Shown here: positions 7,013 to 7,131 of the stretch, piece by piece
Layout of the letters: the number at the start of each line of letters is the position of its first letter
Position numbering within the stretch: the first letter of the stretch is position 1
Assembly: GCA_031289975.1 (NCBI GenBank)
Contig: JAITOM010000317.1
Span: forward strand, 1 to 7,131
Source of the DNA: Methanobrevibacter sp.
GTDB taxonomy: Archaea; Methanobacteriota; Methanobacteria; Methanobacteriales; Methanobacteriaceae
Reading direction: 5' to 3'
Length of the DNA stretch: 7,131 bases
Translations under genes and position numbers: made by a program
The notes under the pieces: model-generated
Databases searched by the model: none
Told to the model about the DNA's origin: nothing
The model's input: only the letters and a program-made list of their open reading frames with translations

Positions 7013-7131
7013 TATAGTAGTTTTGATAAAGTTTTTAATAAATAACTTTTTTATAAATAAATATTATTAAAAAATATTTATTTAAAATTAGTTATATTAA
7101 TTAAAATAAATTTATATTATTTAAAATTTAA
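7013..7131 (+). mobile_element. MITE-like repeat, copy C, cut by the window end
   Basis: The 119 visible bases begin TATAGTAGTTTTGATAAAG and continue with AATAAATAACTTTTTTATA, AAATATTATTAAAAAATA and TTTATATTATTTAAAATTT. They are collinear with copies A and B and in the same orientation. TCAAT stands just outside the end (7007-7011). The right end lies beyond the window. Confidence 0.75.

Overview
The window is very AT-rich and looks archaeal, most likely from a Methanobacteriales methanogen such as Methanobrevibacter. This rests on the base composition, the GGTGAT-type ribosome binding sites, the style of the LysA and CarB proteins and the mobile-element debris. The genus is an inference from style; no search was run.

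Three recognisable housekeeping or envelope genes lie on the minus strand. They are carB (large subunit of carbamoyl-phosphate synthetase, 1059 residues visible, C-terminus running off base 1), a GtrA-family four-helix membrane protein (3665-4096), and lysA (diaminopimelate decarboxylase, best start at 6195). They do not form a tight operon. The gaps are 485 bp between carB and gtrA and 812 bp between gtrA and lysA, and the genes serve different pathways: pyrimidine/arginine precursor, glycolipid or cell-surface work, and lysine synthesis.

The gaps are where the interest lies. A repeat of about 260 bp with terminal inverted repeats, MITE-like, occurs as two full copies (3303-3564 and 4276-4532) and one copy cut by the window end (7013-7131). 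A fourth, solo end (6217-6256) sits directly in front of lysA. A second, unrelated small inverted-repeat element (4688-4871) lies just past the lysA stop. A third element (6257-6972) has 44-bp terminal inverted repeats matching at 41 positions and carries the truncated zinc-ribbon N-terminus of a probable transposase. It abuts the solo repeat end and appears to be a rearranged, non-autonomous insertion sequence.

The window therefore shows three families of short non-autonomous mobile elements filling the spaces around ordinary genes, with likely effects on the promoter and leader of lysA. Two short perfect tandem duplications (18 bp inside gtrA, 16 bp inside one repeat copy) suggest recent slippage. 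I see no CRISPR array, rRNA or tRNA, and no defence or biosynthetic gene cluster.
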